Assembly (NCBI GenBank): GCA_023409835.1
Contig: JAEYQV010000101.1
Span: forward strand, 1 to 38,320
Length of the DNA stretch: 38,320 nt
Direction of reading: 5' to 3'
Source of the DNA: Bacillota bacterium
GTDB taxonomy: Bacteria > Bacillota > Clostridia > Lachnospirales > Lachnospiraceae
Shown here: one piece after another, positions 25,054 through 33,003 of the stretch
Layout of the letters: each line of letters starts with the position of its first letter
Numbering within the stretch: position 1 is the stretch's first letter
Program-made: the position numbers and the translations under genes
Notes under the pieces: generated by a model
Databases searched by the model: none
Told to the model about the DNA's origin: nothing
The model's input: the letters and a program-made list of their open reading frames with translations, nothing else

Positions 25054-26241
25054 TTACTCCTCTGAACTATTCGGCAGCAGGTTCCTGGTTTTTACAAATT
25101 CCAGTTCTCTCGCCGCTACCTTATCATCCGGATAGCTGGTCAAATAATCATTCAGCTTTCCGATGGCGATGTCAAACCTGCCAAGCTTCTCGTAAGCTAT
25201 GATTTCATTTCTCTTTAAGGTTTTCATTGCTTCGGCGTCTCCGAAGGTGATACCGGTTTCTAAATATTTCAGGGCTCCTTCATAATCATTCTGCTTCATC
25301 TTGCAGAAGGCAGCCTGGTTATATACCGCCGACTTCCTGACCTCTCCTTCTTCCATATACTTATCATAATAATAGATTGCCGTGGCATAATCCTTTTCCT
25401 TTGCATAGATTTCACCGATATAGAAATACGCTTCCGGGAAGCCTTGGGCAAAGCTTTCATTAAGCTCTGCGAGAGCAATATCATAAAGTCCCTGGTAGAA
25501 ATGGATTTTTGCCAGGTTATATTTATCCTCCTTGGATTTTGCTTCAATCGATGAGGCCTGTGAGAGGACCTTTTCGGCTCCCTGCTCATCCTGCATTGCC
25601 ATCAGCAGTTCATACTTTCCGAAATAATACTCATAGTTTTCCGGCTGAGCGCTGATTGCCAGATCATAATCTGCAATCCCTTTGTCATATTCTCCTGTTT
25701 TAAGATAGGTATATGCCCTTTTTCCAAGTGCCTCGGCTTCATTTCCAAAGGTATCAATAATCCGGTTAAATATCTCTCTTGCCTTCGGATAATCACCTGT
25801 AATTAATTGAGCATTTCCTTTATAATACAATATATCCATATCGAGTTCTGATAATACACTGATATCCAAGGCAGCATCAAATTGTCTAATCGCCTCTATG
25901 TAATCCTGTGAATTATAAAAAGCAATTCCTTTTCCACGCAAAGCTCTCTTGTTATTCTCCTTCACCATAAGGATATTCTTGTCCATATATCCCCGATCCA
26001 GCTGCGCGATTGCTTCCTCATAACGCCCGAGAGCGATTAAGGTCATGCCATAATCGATGTAATACTCTGCCCGATTTGGATTTATCCTGATAGCGGCGGC
26101 AAAATTCTCCTCCGCCTCCTCATAATTACCGCTTAAGAAACATTTCCTGCCGCTTCGGTAATGTCCTCCGGCAAAGCTGCAGCCGGTTAACAGGAAGAGG
26201 ATAGTTATAAATAATCCAAATATAAGAAGCTTCTTCTTCAT
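25054..26241 (-). CDS. TPR-repeat lipoprotein, 395 aa
   Basis: The signal peptide ends in the lipobox LLTGC (C21), so the protein is lipid-anchored outside the membrane. Almost all of the mature chain is tetratricopeptide repeats, about nine to ten of them, recognisable by spaced patterns such as GNYEEAEENFAAAIRINPN, GRYEEAIAQLDRGY, QDYIEAIRQFDAAL and NDYEGALKYLETGI. TPR arrays mediate protein-protein contacts, and exported ones are often linked to envelope assembly, but nothing here identifies the partner. GGAGG lies six bases before the ATG. It has a strong promoter and probably heads an operon with hflX. Confidence 0.88.
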   Translation of the reverse strand: MKKKLLIFGLFITILFLLTGCSFAGGHYRSGRKCFLSGNYEEAEENFAAAIRINPNRAEYYIDYGMTLIALGRYEEAIAQLDRGYMDKNILMVKENNKRALRGKGIAFYNSQDYIEAIRQFDAALDISVLSELDMDILYYKGNAQLITGDYPKAREIFNRIIDTFGNEAEALGKRAYTYLKTGEYDKGIADYDLAISAQPENYEYYFGKYELLMAMQDEQGAEKVLSQASSIEAKSKEDKYNLAKIHFYQGLYDIALAELNESFAQGFPEAYFYIGEIYAKEKDYATAIYYYDKYMEEGEVRKSAVYNQAAFCKMKQNDYEGALKYLETGITFGDAEAMKTLKRNEIIAYEKLGRFDIAIGKLNDYLTSYPDDKVAARELEFVKTRNLLPNSSEE

Positions 26242-26328
26242 TGCCGTCCTCCGTAGTTCTTCTGATGAAATTTAATCATAAGCTCCGTAAAAATCCATCC
26301 TCAGTACTATATCTTGTAGCCATCTCTC

Positions 26329-26357
26329 ATTATACATCACCATCCATGAAATGGCAA
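26329..26357 (-). promoter_or_regulatory. Promoter of the TPR lipoprotein - hflX unit
   Basis: Minus-strand TTGCCA (26357-26352) and a perfect TATAAT (26334-26329) are separated by 17 bp. Confidence 0.8.
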
Positions 26358-26419
26358 CTATACTCAGAGAAATCAACAACGAAATCGGGCTCTAGAAAAT
26401 CCCCCTATTTAAGTAAAAG

Positions 26420-26468
26420 GAAGGGCTCTGTAATTACAAACTTTACTTGTAATTATACAAAGCCCTTC
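26420..26468 (-). terminator. Terminator of the esterase gene
   Basis: GAAGGGCT...TGTAATTACAA pairs with TTGTAATTA.ACA.AGCCCTTC, a long stem with small mismatches. On the minus strand it is followed by CTTTTACTT, shortly after the esterase stop at 26503. Confidence 0.75.
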
Positions 26469-26502
26469 GGAATGGAAATAGGATAAGCTTATATATTATT
26501 TA

Positions 26503-27711
26503 TTAATCAGATGCCAGATTCTTGGAGAAGAAGGGAACAAAAAAGTTCTTGGCATAATCCATCGGAATGTTATGGCCGCTCTGTATGTCTGTCAGGGTGT
26601 GGTCGACTTCCTTTTCCGTCAGTAGTTCGGAGAAGTTAATACAGCCCTCCGGTATCCATTTGTAGTAGTCGCTGGTTCCGTATATGATATGTATTGCCTT
26701 CAGTGGCTGCTCCTTTGATAGGTATGCCTCTATCTTTTCTTCCAGATCTCCAAAACCGGTATACCATTTCTTTACTATCTCATTATCCACCGGAGTTCCA
26801 TCCAATACCGGAATATCGCACAGCTTCTCATTCTCCTCATTGGGAGCGAAGGCCTGTCCATAACAGGTTAGGAAGGTGGAATCTCCTCTCCAGGAAGCCA
26901 TTGCTTTGTCAAGGGAGCCATCCTTTAATAAGCCCGGGCAGAGTGAAAGGACACAGGAGAATACATCCGGATGACGGAAGGCCAGATTAAGACTGGCAAA
27001 GCCACCCATGGAAAATCCGGCAATTCCCCTGGAGTTCACCTCGGGAATTGTGTTATAGTTTTGATCAATATATGGAATTATCTCATCAATAACATAGTCC
27101 TCCCATTGACCGGTAACCGGAGAATTCACCCAGAAGGAGGCCTGGGAGGTGCTGGCGCGACGGCCATCCACCTCTACGACGATGAATTCCTTCTGATCAG
27201 GCCCTACCATAAGCCCGTCAAAATCTTTTTGATTCGAGCTGATAAGATTTAAGGAGTCACCAAAGCCATGAAAGAAATAAACAACCGGGTAGCTTTTCTG
27301 TGAAGTATAATAATTCGGTGGCAAATATATTTTGATCTCCTTTACCGGGCTGCTTCCATCCTTTGCTGATGCCAGCGCTGTGGAGGTAAAGGTTTCCTTA
27401 ATATAGTGCTCTTCTTTCTTATCATCTGTTCCGGCATCCGTTGTTTGATCCATAGCTTGCGCAGAAGCTTTCTCTAGCTTGTCTTCCTTGTTCTCAGCCT
27501 TATTCTCCGCCTTATTCTCAGCCTTGCTCTCTGCCTGGTTCTCTTCCTTATTTTCTTCCATATCACCGTCTTCTTCCTTATCCGATTCTGAATTCATTTC
27601 CATTTGTTCCCCCTCCGACATGGCTGTGTCATCCTTCTTGCAGGCCACAACAGTAATAACTGTCATAAGACAGCTTATTAGCAGTAATAATTGTTTTTTC
27701 TTGATTTTCAT
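26503..27711 (-). CDS. Putative esterase lipoprotein (alpha/beta hydrolase, esterase D / feruloyl-esterase-like)
   Basis: A signal peptide ends at C24 (TVVAC followed by KK), indicating a lipoprotein. Residues 30-100 are a low-complexity acidic linker including three tandem KAEN units, probably a flexible spacer through the cell wall. The catalytic domain is of the putative-esterase family (PF00756 type): YPVVYFFHGFGD (oxyanion region), GIAGFSMGGFAS with nucleophile S234, and a C-terminal SGHNIP histidine. Related enzymes remove acyl or feruloyl groups from polysaccharides, but the substrate cannot be read from sequence. The ATG at 27711 is six bases after AAAGGTGG. It is divergent from an AraC-type regulator that may control it. 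Confidence 0.85.
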   Translation of the reverse strand: MKIKKKQLLLLISCLMTVITVVACKKDDTAMSEGEQMEMNSESDKEEDGDMEENKEENQAESKAENKAENKAENKEDKLEKASAQAMDQTTDAGTDDKKEEHYIKETFTSTALASAKDGSSPVKEIKIYLPPNYYTSQKSYPVVYFFHGFGDSLNLISSNQKDFDGLMVGPDQKEFIVVEVDGRRASTSQASFWVNSPVTGQWEDYVIDEIIPYIDQNYNTIPEVNSRGIAGFSMGGFASLNLAFRHPDVFSCVLSLCPGLLKDGSLDKAMASWRGDSTFLTCYGQAFAPNEENEKLCDIPVLDGTPVDNEIVKKWYTGFGDLEEKIEAYLSKEQPLKAIHIIYGTSDYYKWIPEGCINFSELLTEKEVDHTLTDIQSGHNIPMDYAKNFFVPFFSKNLASD

Positions 27712-27909
27712 CTCATTCCACCTTTCCATTTTACTTATTATGCTCCTTATTATATAATAAGAAAAATAGGCAAAATTAACATTTCTTGCTATTTGCGACT
27801 GGAATAATTATTGTAAATACATAAAATATTACAGCTACGAATGGATGATCCATCGTGTTATGGAATGGAAAACTTAAATCTTAACAATATCCCTAGGAAA
27901 GGTATAAGT

Positions 27910-28794
27910 ATGAATGCTAATCAGATATCACTAATTGAAGCCACAATTGATACCATCGAGGAAAACCTCCTGCATCCACTGAGCCTTGACGAGTTGTCCA
28001 AAAAGATCGGATTGTCAAAGTACCATCTGGAGCGGCTTTTTAAGTCGTTGTCCAACAAATCACTGATGGCGTATATCCGTGGACGTAGACTGAGCTTAAG
28101 TCTCCATGATCTGATTGATACCAGACTGAGCATCCTCGATATCGCAGTCAAGTATCAGTTTGATTATGAGCAGTCCTATATCCGGGCATTCCAGAATCAG
28201 TTCCGGCTAACTCCGGCAAAATATCGGAAGCTTAAGGTTGAACTGCCGATTGAGCAGAATATTGATATTGCCACCCTGACAGGTGTCGATCAGGGCTTTG
28301 TCGTCCAGCCAAGGATGGTGATGAAGCCACAGTTTTATATTCAGGGAATCACAGAAGAGATCTTCCATGCCGAGAACCTGATGCATTCTACGACTAATAA
28401 GGTGGCGCTGCTGTTCCGTGAGCAGTATCTGGCGAAAGTTCCCAATCGAATGAATGAGAATATCTATCTGGCAATTATCCGGTACCGCCCAGATTACATG
28501 ATCAGTAATGATTATATACCCTGTGTGGAAACCTCCCTTCCCAATATACCGGAGTACCCTTTTGTTGCCATGACAATTCCCTTGCAGGAATATGCCGTTT
28601 TTCGCTACATCGGCTTCCATGCTTTCACACAGCTAAACTACAAAACCTTAAAAGAGCTATATGATTATTCTGATTATTGGATTATGAACACGAGGCACAA
28701 GCAGCTCCAGCCCTATCATTTTGAACGGATGGATTTGTCCATATGCAGTGATAGCTATTGCGAGATGGATATCTATATTCCTATCAGTTCATAG
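27910..28794 (+). CDS. AraC-family regulator with GyrI-like effector domain (Rob-type)
   Basis: The N-terminal 107 residues hold the two helix-turn-helix motifs of AraC proteins: LSLDELSKKIGLSKYHLERLF (about 25-45) and SILDIAVKYQFDYEQSYIRAFQ with the typical RLTPAKYR ending. The C-terminal half (about 125-294) resembles a GyrI/Rob-type ligand-binding domain, ending FERMDLSI...CEMDIYIPI, so domain order is DNA-binding first, as in Rob. The ATG at 27910 follows AGGAAAGG by eight bases; the longer frame starting at 27841 has no ribosome binding site. The gene is divergent from the esterase lipoprotein across about 198 bp, which makes that gene a plausible target. Confidence 0.88.
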   Translation: MNANQISLIEATIDTIEENLLHPLSLDELSKKIGLSKYHLERLFKSLSNKSLMAYIRGRRLSLSLHDLIDTRLSILDIAVKYQFDYEQSYIRAFQNQFRLTPAKYRKLKVELPIEQNIDIATLTGVDQGFVVQPRMVMKPQFYIQGITEEIFHAENLMHSTTNKVALLFREQYLAKVPNRMNENIYLAIIRYRPDYMISNDYIPCVETSLPNIPEYPFVAMTIPLQEYAVFRYIGFHAFTQLNYKTLKELYDYSDYWIMNTRHKQLQPYHFERMDLSICSDSYCEMDIYIPISS

Positions 28795-28810
28795 GCTAAA
28801 GCGCTAAAAA

Positions 28811-28867
28811 AGAGAGGATGTGGGAAGTCCCACAGGAAATCCCACCGGAAGTCCCATACCCTCTCTT
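28811..28867 (-). terminator. Terminator of hppA (possibly both directions)
   Basis: AGAGAGG-TGTGGGA (28811-28825) pairs with TCCCAT..CCTCTCT with two mismatches; the arms enclose further short GGGA/TCCC repeats. The minus-strand exit is CTCTTTTTTAG, a clear T-run, and the plus-strand exit is CTCTCTTTCC. It separates two convergent genes. Confidence 0.7.
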
Positions 28868-28875
28868 TCCTATTG

Positions 28876-28907
28876 ACGATTGGCTACCACAGGCAGACAA
28901 ACCGATT
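28876..28907 (+). repeat. 32-bp dispersed intergenic element, copy B
   Basis: Matches copy C at 23 of 32 positions without gaps. The conserved part reads AGGCAGACAAACCGATT. It starts about 9 nt beyond the terminator hairpin, in the gap before the hppA stop. Confidence 0.55.
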
Positions 28908-28945
28908 ATATTTGTAATACACAACCCTCTCTGATAATGAAAGGA

Positions 28946-31057
28946 TTAGAATAGCCCAATAAAGTTGAACTGTAAGAATAACGAAGCTGCCAGGGAAGCT
29001 ACCAGGGTAACTACCGTTATCTGTGTATTGATGGAGGGACCTGCGGTATCCTTGAACGGATCGCCAACGGTATCTCCAACAACACCTGCTTTGTGAGCTT
29101 CGGAATTCTTACCGCCGTGATGCCCGGACTCAATATATTTCTTCGTATTATCCCACAGACCACCGGCATTGGACATGAACAATGCAAAAACCAGACCGCT
29201 TACGATATTACCTGTGATAAAGCCGCCGACTGCATTCACACCGCCGATAAAGCCTACAACTAATGTGGAAAGGATTGCTACAAGACCTGCTGGGATCAAC
29301 TCTCTGATTGCACCGTGGGTAGCAATCTCGATACACTTATCATACTCAGGTGAAACACCCTTCTTGCCTTCCTTTAAGCCGACGATTTCCCTGAACTGAC
29401 GGTGGATCTCAGCAACCATACGCTGAGCGTTACGATCAACACCAAGCATCAGCATCGCGCAGAATACCGGAGGAATCGCAGCACCAACCAGCAGACCGAA
29501 GAAAACGGTGGGATTGGTTAAATCAAAGCCATTGGTAATACCGGTCTTGCCAAGTTCTAGAGCTGCATCATTCACCTCGGTAATGAAGGCTCCTAACAGA
29601 GCAATTACCGTAAGACCTGCAGCACCGATAGCGAAGCCCTTGGTTACCGCTTTAACGGTATTACCGGCACTGTCTAAGGAGTCTGTGATCTCAAGAGCCT
29701 TATCACCCAAGTCACCCATCTCAACAAGTCCGCGGGCATTATCCACGATCGGGCCGTAAGCATCGTTGGAAATGATCATACCGACGATGGAGAGCATACC
29801 GACTGCTGCCATGGAGATACCGAACATACCATAAGCTACCTCATTACCGGTTGCTGCACCGAGAGGTGCAACTACATTATATGCTGCAAGTGCGGAGATA
29901 CCGATACCGATCATAGCCGGCAGGGCACTCAATAAGCCATAGGAAATACCGGAGATAATCGTAAAGGCAGGACCTGTTTCGCAAGCCTTAGCAACCATAT
30001 GAACCGGTTTCTTCGAATCATCAGTGAAGTAATCACTGGCAATACCTATAATAACGCCTACTAACAAGCCGATTGCACTGGCTGCCCAGATACGCCATTC
30101 AAAATCAAAGAAATGAGTAGCTATTGCTGTTAATACAGCATAGATTGCTGTCGTAACATATGTATTCGTGTTAAGGGCTCTGGTCGGGCTTCCGCCTTCC
30201 TTCATGTTAGCGGTAAACACACCGATAATGGAGGCAAGCAAACCGATTGCTGCATAACAGATAACCATACCGATATTTTTCTTTGGATCACCAAGCGCAG
30301 CTGCCATAACGATCGCTGCTGCCATGGAAGCAACATTAGAATCGAAAAGGTCAGCACCCATACCGGCAACGTCACCTACGTTGTCACCTACATTATCAGC
30401 GATAACTGCAGGGTTTCTCGGGTCATCCTCAGGGATACCAAGCTCAACCTTACCAACAAGGTCTGCGCTGACATCCGCTGTCTTTGTGAAGATACCGCCG
30501 CCTGCCTTTGCAAATAGGGCTAAGGAGCTGGCACCAAAGGAAAAGCCTAATACTGCGGTCTGATCATTTGTTATCATATAAACCAGAGTAACTCCAAGTA
30601 AACTGGAGCCGACTACTGCCATACCCATAACCGCACCACCACGGTATCCGGACATAAAGGAAGGCTTAATTCCCTTCGTTGAAGCTTCGGCAGATTTAAT
30701 ATTTGCTATTGTTGCAATACTGATACCTACTTTTCCTGCAATTGCGGAGAATACCGTACCGAATATATATGCAACGGCCATGGTAATGTTATCCACAATA
30801 TTACCCTTCCAGATAGGCGAGGGAAGAAACACAAAAATGAGGACTGCTGCTACCCCGCAAAAACGTAACAGGGTTTTGTATTCTTTTGCAAGAAACGTGT
30901 TTGCGCCATTTCTGATCAACTTACCGACTTCAGCAATTCTTGGGTTGGAGGAAGGCTGTGAAGCCACCCATCTGTAAAGCCAAAATGCTGTTCCGAAAGC
31001 TAATACGGAAATGACAATGGATGCTACTTGAAAGAAAGTCAAACTCAAAATGCTCAT
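28946..31057 (-). CDS. hppA: Membrane-bound pyrophosphatase, predicted K+-independent and proton-pumping
   Basis: An integral membrane enzyme (about 16 helices) that couples pyrophosphate hydrolysis to cation export. The substrate site is seen in DVSADLVGKVELGIPEDDPRNPAVIADNVGDNVGD and in the C-terminal DTVGDPFKDTAGPSIN. The diagnostic segment reads GNTVKAVTKG: lysine 469 and threonine 472 occupy positions that are alanine and glycine/alanine in K+-dependent enzymes, so this one should be K+-independent. Known Na+ pumps are K+-dependent, so proton transport is inferred. Length (703) is normal. The ATG at 31057 abuts GGGAG, and a TTG at codon 4 has better spacing, so the start may be nine bases later. 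Divergent from decarboxylase subunits. Confidence 0.93.
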   Translation of the reverse strand: MSILSLTFFQVASIVISVLAFGTAFWLYRWVASQPSSNPRIAEVGKLIRNGANTFLAKEYKTLLRFCGVAAVLIFVFLPSPIWKGNIVDNITMAVAYIFGTVFSAIAGKVGISIATIANIKSAEASTKGIKPSFMSGYRGGAVMGMAVVGSSLLGVTLVYMITNDQTAVLGFSFGASSLALFAKAGGGIFTKTADVSADLVGKVELGIPEDDPRNPAVIADNVGDNVGDVAGMGADLFDSNVASMAAAIVMAAALGDPKKNIGMVICYAAIGLLASIIGVFTANMKEGGSPTRALNTNTYVTTAIYAVLTAIATHFFDFEWRIWAASAIGLLVGVIIGIASDYFTDDSKKPVHMVAKACETGPAFTIISGISYGLLSALPAMIGIGISALAAYNVVAPLGAATGNEVAYGMFGISMAAVGMLSIVGMIISNDAYGPIVDNARGLVEMGDLGDKALEITDSLDSAGNTVKAVTKGFAIGAAGLTVIALLGAFITEVNDAALELGKTGITNGFDLTNPTVFFGLLVGAAIPPVFCAMLMLGVDRNAQRMVAEIHRQFREIVGLKEGKKGVSPEYDKCIEIATHGAIRELIPAGLVAILSTLVVGFIGGVNAVGGFITGNIVSGLVFALFMSNAGGLWDNTKKYIESGHHGGKNSEAHKAGVVGDTVGDPFKDTAGPSINTQITVVTLVASLAASLFLQFNFIGLF

Positions 31058-31099
31058 CTCCCTATAATAATTATTTGGCTGATTTTAGCCACATCATTG

Positions 31100-31128
31100 A
31101 TGTTATCATGTTTATATATTTTGTGCAA
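31100..31128 (-). promoter_or_regulatory. Possible promoter of hppA
   Basis: Minus-strand TTGCAC (31128-31123) and TAACAT (31105-31100) are separated by 17 bp with TG before the -10. The -35 sits in one arm of an inverted repeat TTGTGCAA/TTGCACAA (31121-31128 with 31162-31169). The rest of the 482-bp gap up to 31400 is AT-rich with no gene. Confidence 0.45.
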
Positions 31129-31407
31129 TAGCAAACTAAACCTTCTGCGATATCTGCCATTTTGCACAATACAAGTATATTTATATGTATATTTTTCCTT
31201 TAAGACTATTTATTTTGTATATTTCCAAGCCAATGTTTTGTTGAATTCATCTAATGTTAAATTTACTATTCCGTGATATTTGCCGATACAAACTTTGGAA
31301 AACTTTATATAATCTCTGGAATCACTATATGCAATTACCGGAAAACTATTACGATATATCCCACACAATTAGCATATATCATTTTCCAAACATTGAATCG
31401 CTTATTA

Positions 31408-31451
31408 CCTATAAACATCTTATTAATCTTATAAACATCCTATAAAACATC
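31408..31451. repeat. Three direct repeats just upstream of the decarboxylase promoter
   Basis: CCTATAAACATC (31408), CTTATAAACATC (31428) and CCTATAAAACATC (31439) lie 20 and 11 bp apart; the last ends one base before the -35 hexamer. They could be binding sites for a regulator. Confidence 0.5.
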
Positions 31452-31452
31452 A

Positions 31453-31482
31453 TTGACATTACTATGCCATGTGAGCTACAAT
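31453..31482 (+). promoter_or_regulatory. Promoter of the decarboxylase beta/gamma genes
   Basis: A perfect TTGACA (31453-31458) and TACAAT (31477-31482) are separated by 18 bp. The leader is about 50 nt and AT-rich, ending in AAGGAGGA before the ATG. Confidence 0.7.
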
Positions 31483-31539
31483 AAAAACAATTTGATTTTA
31501 AAATAATTTTATTTTATACACGCTAAGGAGGACATTATT

Positions 31540-32661
31540 ATGGATTTTTTATTGTCAGGTATTATGGATATTTCCTGGCAACAGGTTGTCATGTATGTTA
31601 TAGGCGCTGTTTTGATTTGGCTGGCAATCGGTAAGGAGCTTGAACCTTCCCTACTGCTTCCGATGGGCCTAGGTGCTATTTTGGTTAATATACCTGACAC
31701 AGGTGTATTAGGTAGCGAAGGTATTATTGAATGGTTATTCAATACCGGTATTATGGCATCTGAAGCACTGCCACTACTGTTATTCATCGGTATCGGTGCG
31801 ATGATCGACTTTGGTCCCCTGTTATCGAACCCTAAAATGTTCTTATTCGGTGCAGCTGCCCAGTTTGGTATCTTTGCTACGATCTCCCTTGCTGTGCTGC
31901 TTGGCTTCAATTTAAATGATGCGGCATCCATCGGTATCATCGGTGCTGCCGATGGTCCTACCTCTATTCTGGTAGCTAATATATTGAAATCGGATTATTT
32001 GGGACCGATTGCAGTCGCGGCCTATTCCTACATGGCTCTGGTGCCCATCGTGCAGCCTCTGGCAATCAAAGCGGTTACTACGAAGAAGGAACGCCTGATT
32101 CGTATGGAATATAATCCCCAGTCCGTTACTAAGACCACCAGAATCCTGTTCCCGATTATCGTAACCTTTATCGCCGGTATCATCGCTCCGAAATCCGTGG
32201 CTTTAGTCGGCTTCCTGATGTTTGGTAACCTGATCAGAGAATGTGGTGTTCTTAACTCTCTGTCAGATACAGCGCAGAATGTTCTTCCTAACCTTGTAAC
32301 CTTATTACTTGGTATCACTATCTCCTTCAAGATGACTGCAGATGCCTTTATCAACTGGCAGACATTGATGATTATGGGCTTAGGTCTGGTTGCCTTCGTA
32401 TTTGATACCATTGGTGGTGTATTATTTGCCAAGTTGCTTAACCTATTCCTTCCAAAGGGCAAGAAGATTAACCCCATGGTCGGTGCAGCAGGTATCTCCG
32501 CATTCCCGATGTCCGCACGTGTTGTCCAGAAGATGGGTCTGAAGGAGGATCCCTCCAACCATCTGTTAATGCATGCAATCAGTGCTAACGTATCCGGTCA
32601 GATCGGTTCCGTAGTTGCAGGTGGTGTCGTAATTAAGCTGTTACTTGATATTCTTGGTTAA
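31540..32661 (+). CDS. Sodium-pumping decarboxylase, beta subunit (OadB/GcdB/MmdB family)
   Basis: The beta subunit is the membrane carboxybiotin decarboxylase that couples CO2 release to Na+ export. Markers are the membrane-embedded GIIGAADGPTSILVAN with its essential aspartate, NLIRECGVLNSLSDTAQN, and the C-terminal MVGAAGISAFPMSARVVQK...HAISANVSGQIGSVVAGG. Length (373) and roughly ten membrane helices fit. AAGGAGGA lies seven bases before the ATG. Only a gamma-like gene follows; no alpha carboxyltransferase or biotin carrier is in the window. The substrate (oxaloacetate, methylmalonyl-CoA or glutaconyl-CoA) cannot be decided from the beta subunit, so no gene symbol is given. Confidence 0.92.
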   Translation: MDFLLSGIMDISWQQVVMYVIGAVLIWLAIGKELEPSLLLPMGLGAILVNIPDTGVLGSEGIIEWLFNTGIMASEALPLLLFIGIGAMIDFGPLLSNPKMFLFGAAAQFGIFATISLAVLLGFNLNDAASIGIIGAADGPTSILVANILKSDYLGPIAVAAYSYMALVPIVQPLAIKAVTTKKERLIRMEYNPQSVTKTTRILFPIIVTFIAGIIAPKSVALVGFLMFGNLIRECGVLNSLSDTAQNVLPNLVTLLLGITISFKMTADAFINWQTLMIMGLGLVAFVFDTIGGVLFAKLLNLFLPKGKKINPMVGAAGISAFPMSARVVQKMGLKEDPSNHLLMHAISANVSGQIGSVVAGGVVIKLLLDILG

Positions 32662-32690
32662 TCCTCCGGGAGTTGGACAAATATATCCGT

Positions 32691-32718
32691 AGCTTTGGTC
32701 ACTTGGTAAGACCAAGCT
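32691..32718 (+). other. Hairpin between the beta and gamma genes
   Basis: AGCTTTGGTC (32691-32700) pairs with GACCAAGCT (32710-32718), with one bulged T, in the 79-bp gap ahead of the gamma-like gene. There is no T-run, so it may affect mRNA stability or subunit ratio instead of ending transcription. Confidence 0.4.
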
Positions 32719-32740
32719 GCTGCTTGTGAAAGGAGTTATT

Positions 32741-32893
32741 ATGGGAGCTATTTTAAGTTCGGATTTTATGACATCTCTTGAAGTAATGGGCAAAGGAATG
32801 CTCAGTATCTTTGTTGTTATCATACTTCTTACCATTATTGTTTTTATCCTCGGTAAGCTTTCCGGCAAGAAATCCAAAGCTGAGGAAGAATAA
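32741..32893 (+). CDS. Small OadG-like gamma subunit of the decarboxylase, 50 aa
   Basis: A short gene with AAAGGAG seven bases before its ATG. The peptide has an N-terminal segment with VMGKGMLSIFVVIILL leading into one membrane helix (about residues 20-39) and ends in a charged tail KKSKAEEE. The GMGxxFxVxxLL pattern is that of OadG-type gamma subunits, which stabilise the alpha-beta complex. At 50 residues it is shorter than most, with little of the usual cytoplasmic tail. Position directly after the beta gene and before a terminator supports the call. Confidence 0.8.
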   Translation: MGAILSSDFMTSLEVMGKGMLSIFVVIILLTIIVFILGKLSGKKSKAEEE

Positions 32894-32930
32894 TACATAA
32901 CGATTGATATTCTATGAACAATTATGATAA

Positions 32931-32957
32931 AGGGGCTGTTGTCATTGACAACGCCCC
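32931..32957. terminator. Terminator after the gamma-like gene
   Basis: AGGGGC-GTTGTCA pairs with TGACAAC-GCCCCT in a compact hairpin. ATTTAT follows on the plus strand and the minus-strand exit is CCCCTTTAT, so it may serve both convergent transcripts. Confidence 0.7.
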
Positions 32958-32968
32958 TATTTATATTA

Positions 32969-33000
32969 GCGGTTAGCTGCTCTAGGCAGACAATCCGGTT
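32969..33000 (+). repeat. 32-bp dispersed intergenic element, copy C
   Basis: It starts GCGGTTAGCTGC and ends AGGCAGACAATCCGGTT, with the arms CGGTT...AAtCCG and CTGC...GCAG able to pair. It lies 11 nt beyond the terminator hairpin and just before the ABC-F stop codon. It matches copy A at 27 and copy B at 23 of 32 positions. Confidence 0.65.
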
Positions 33001-33003
33001 GCT

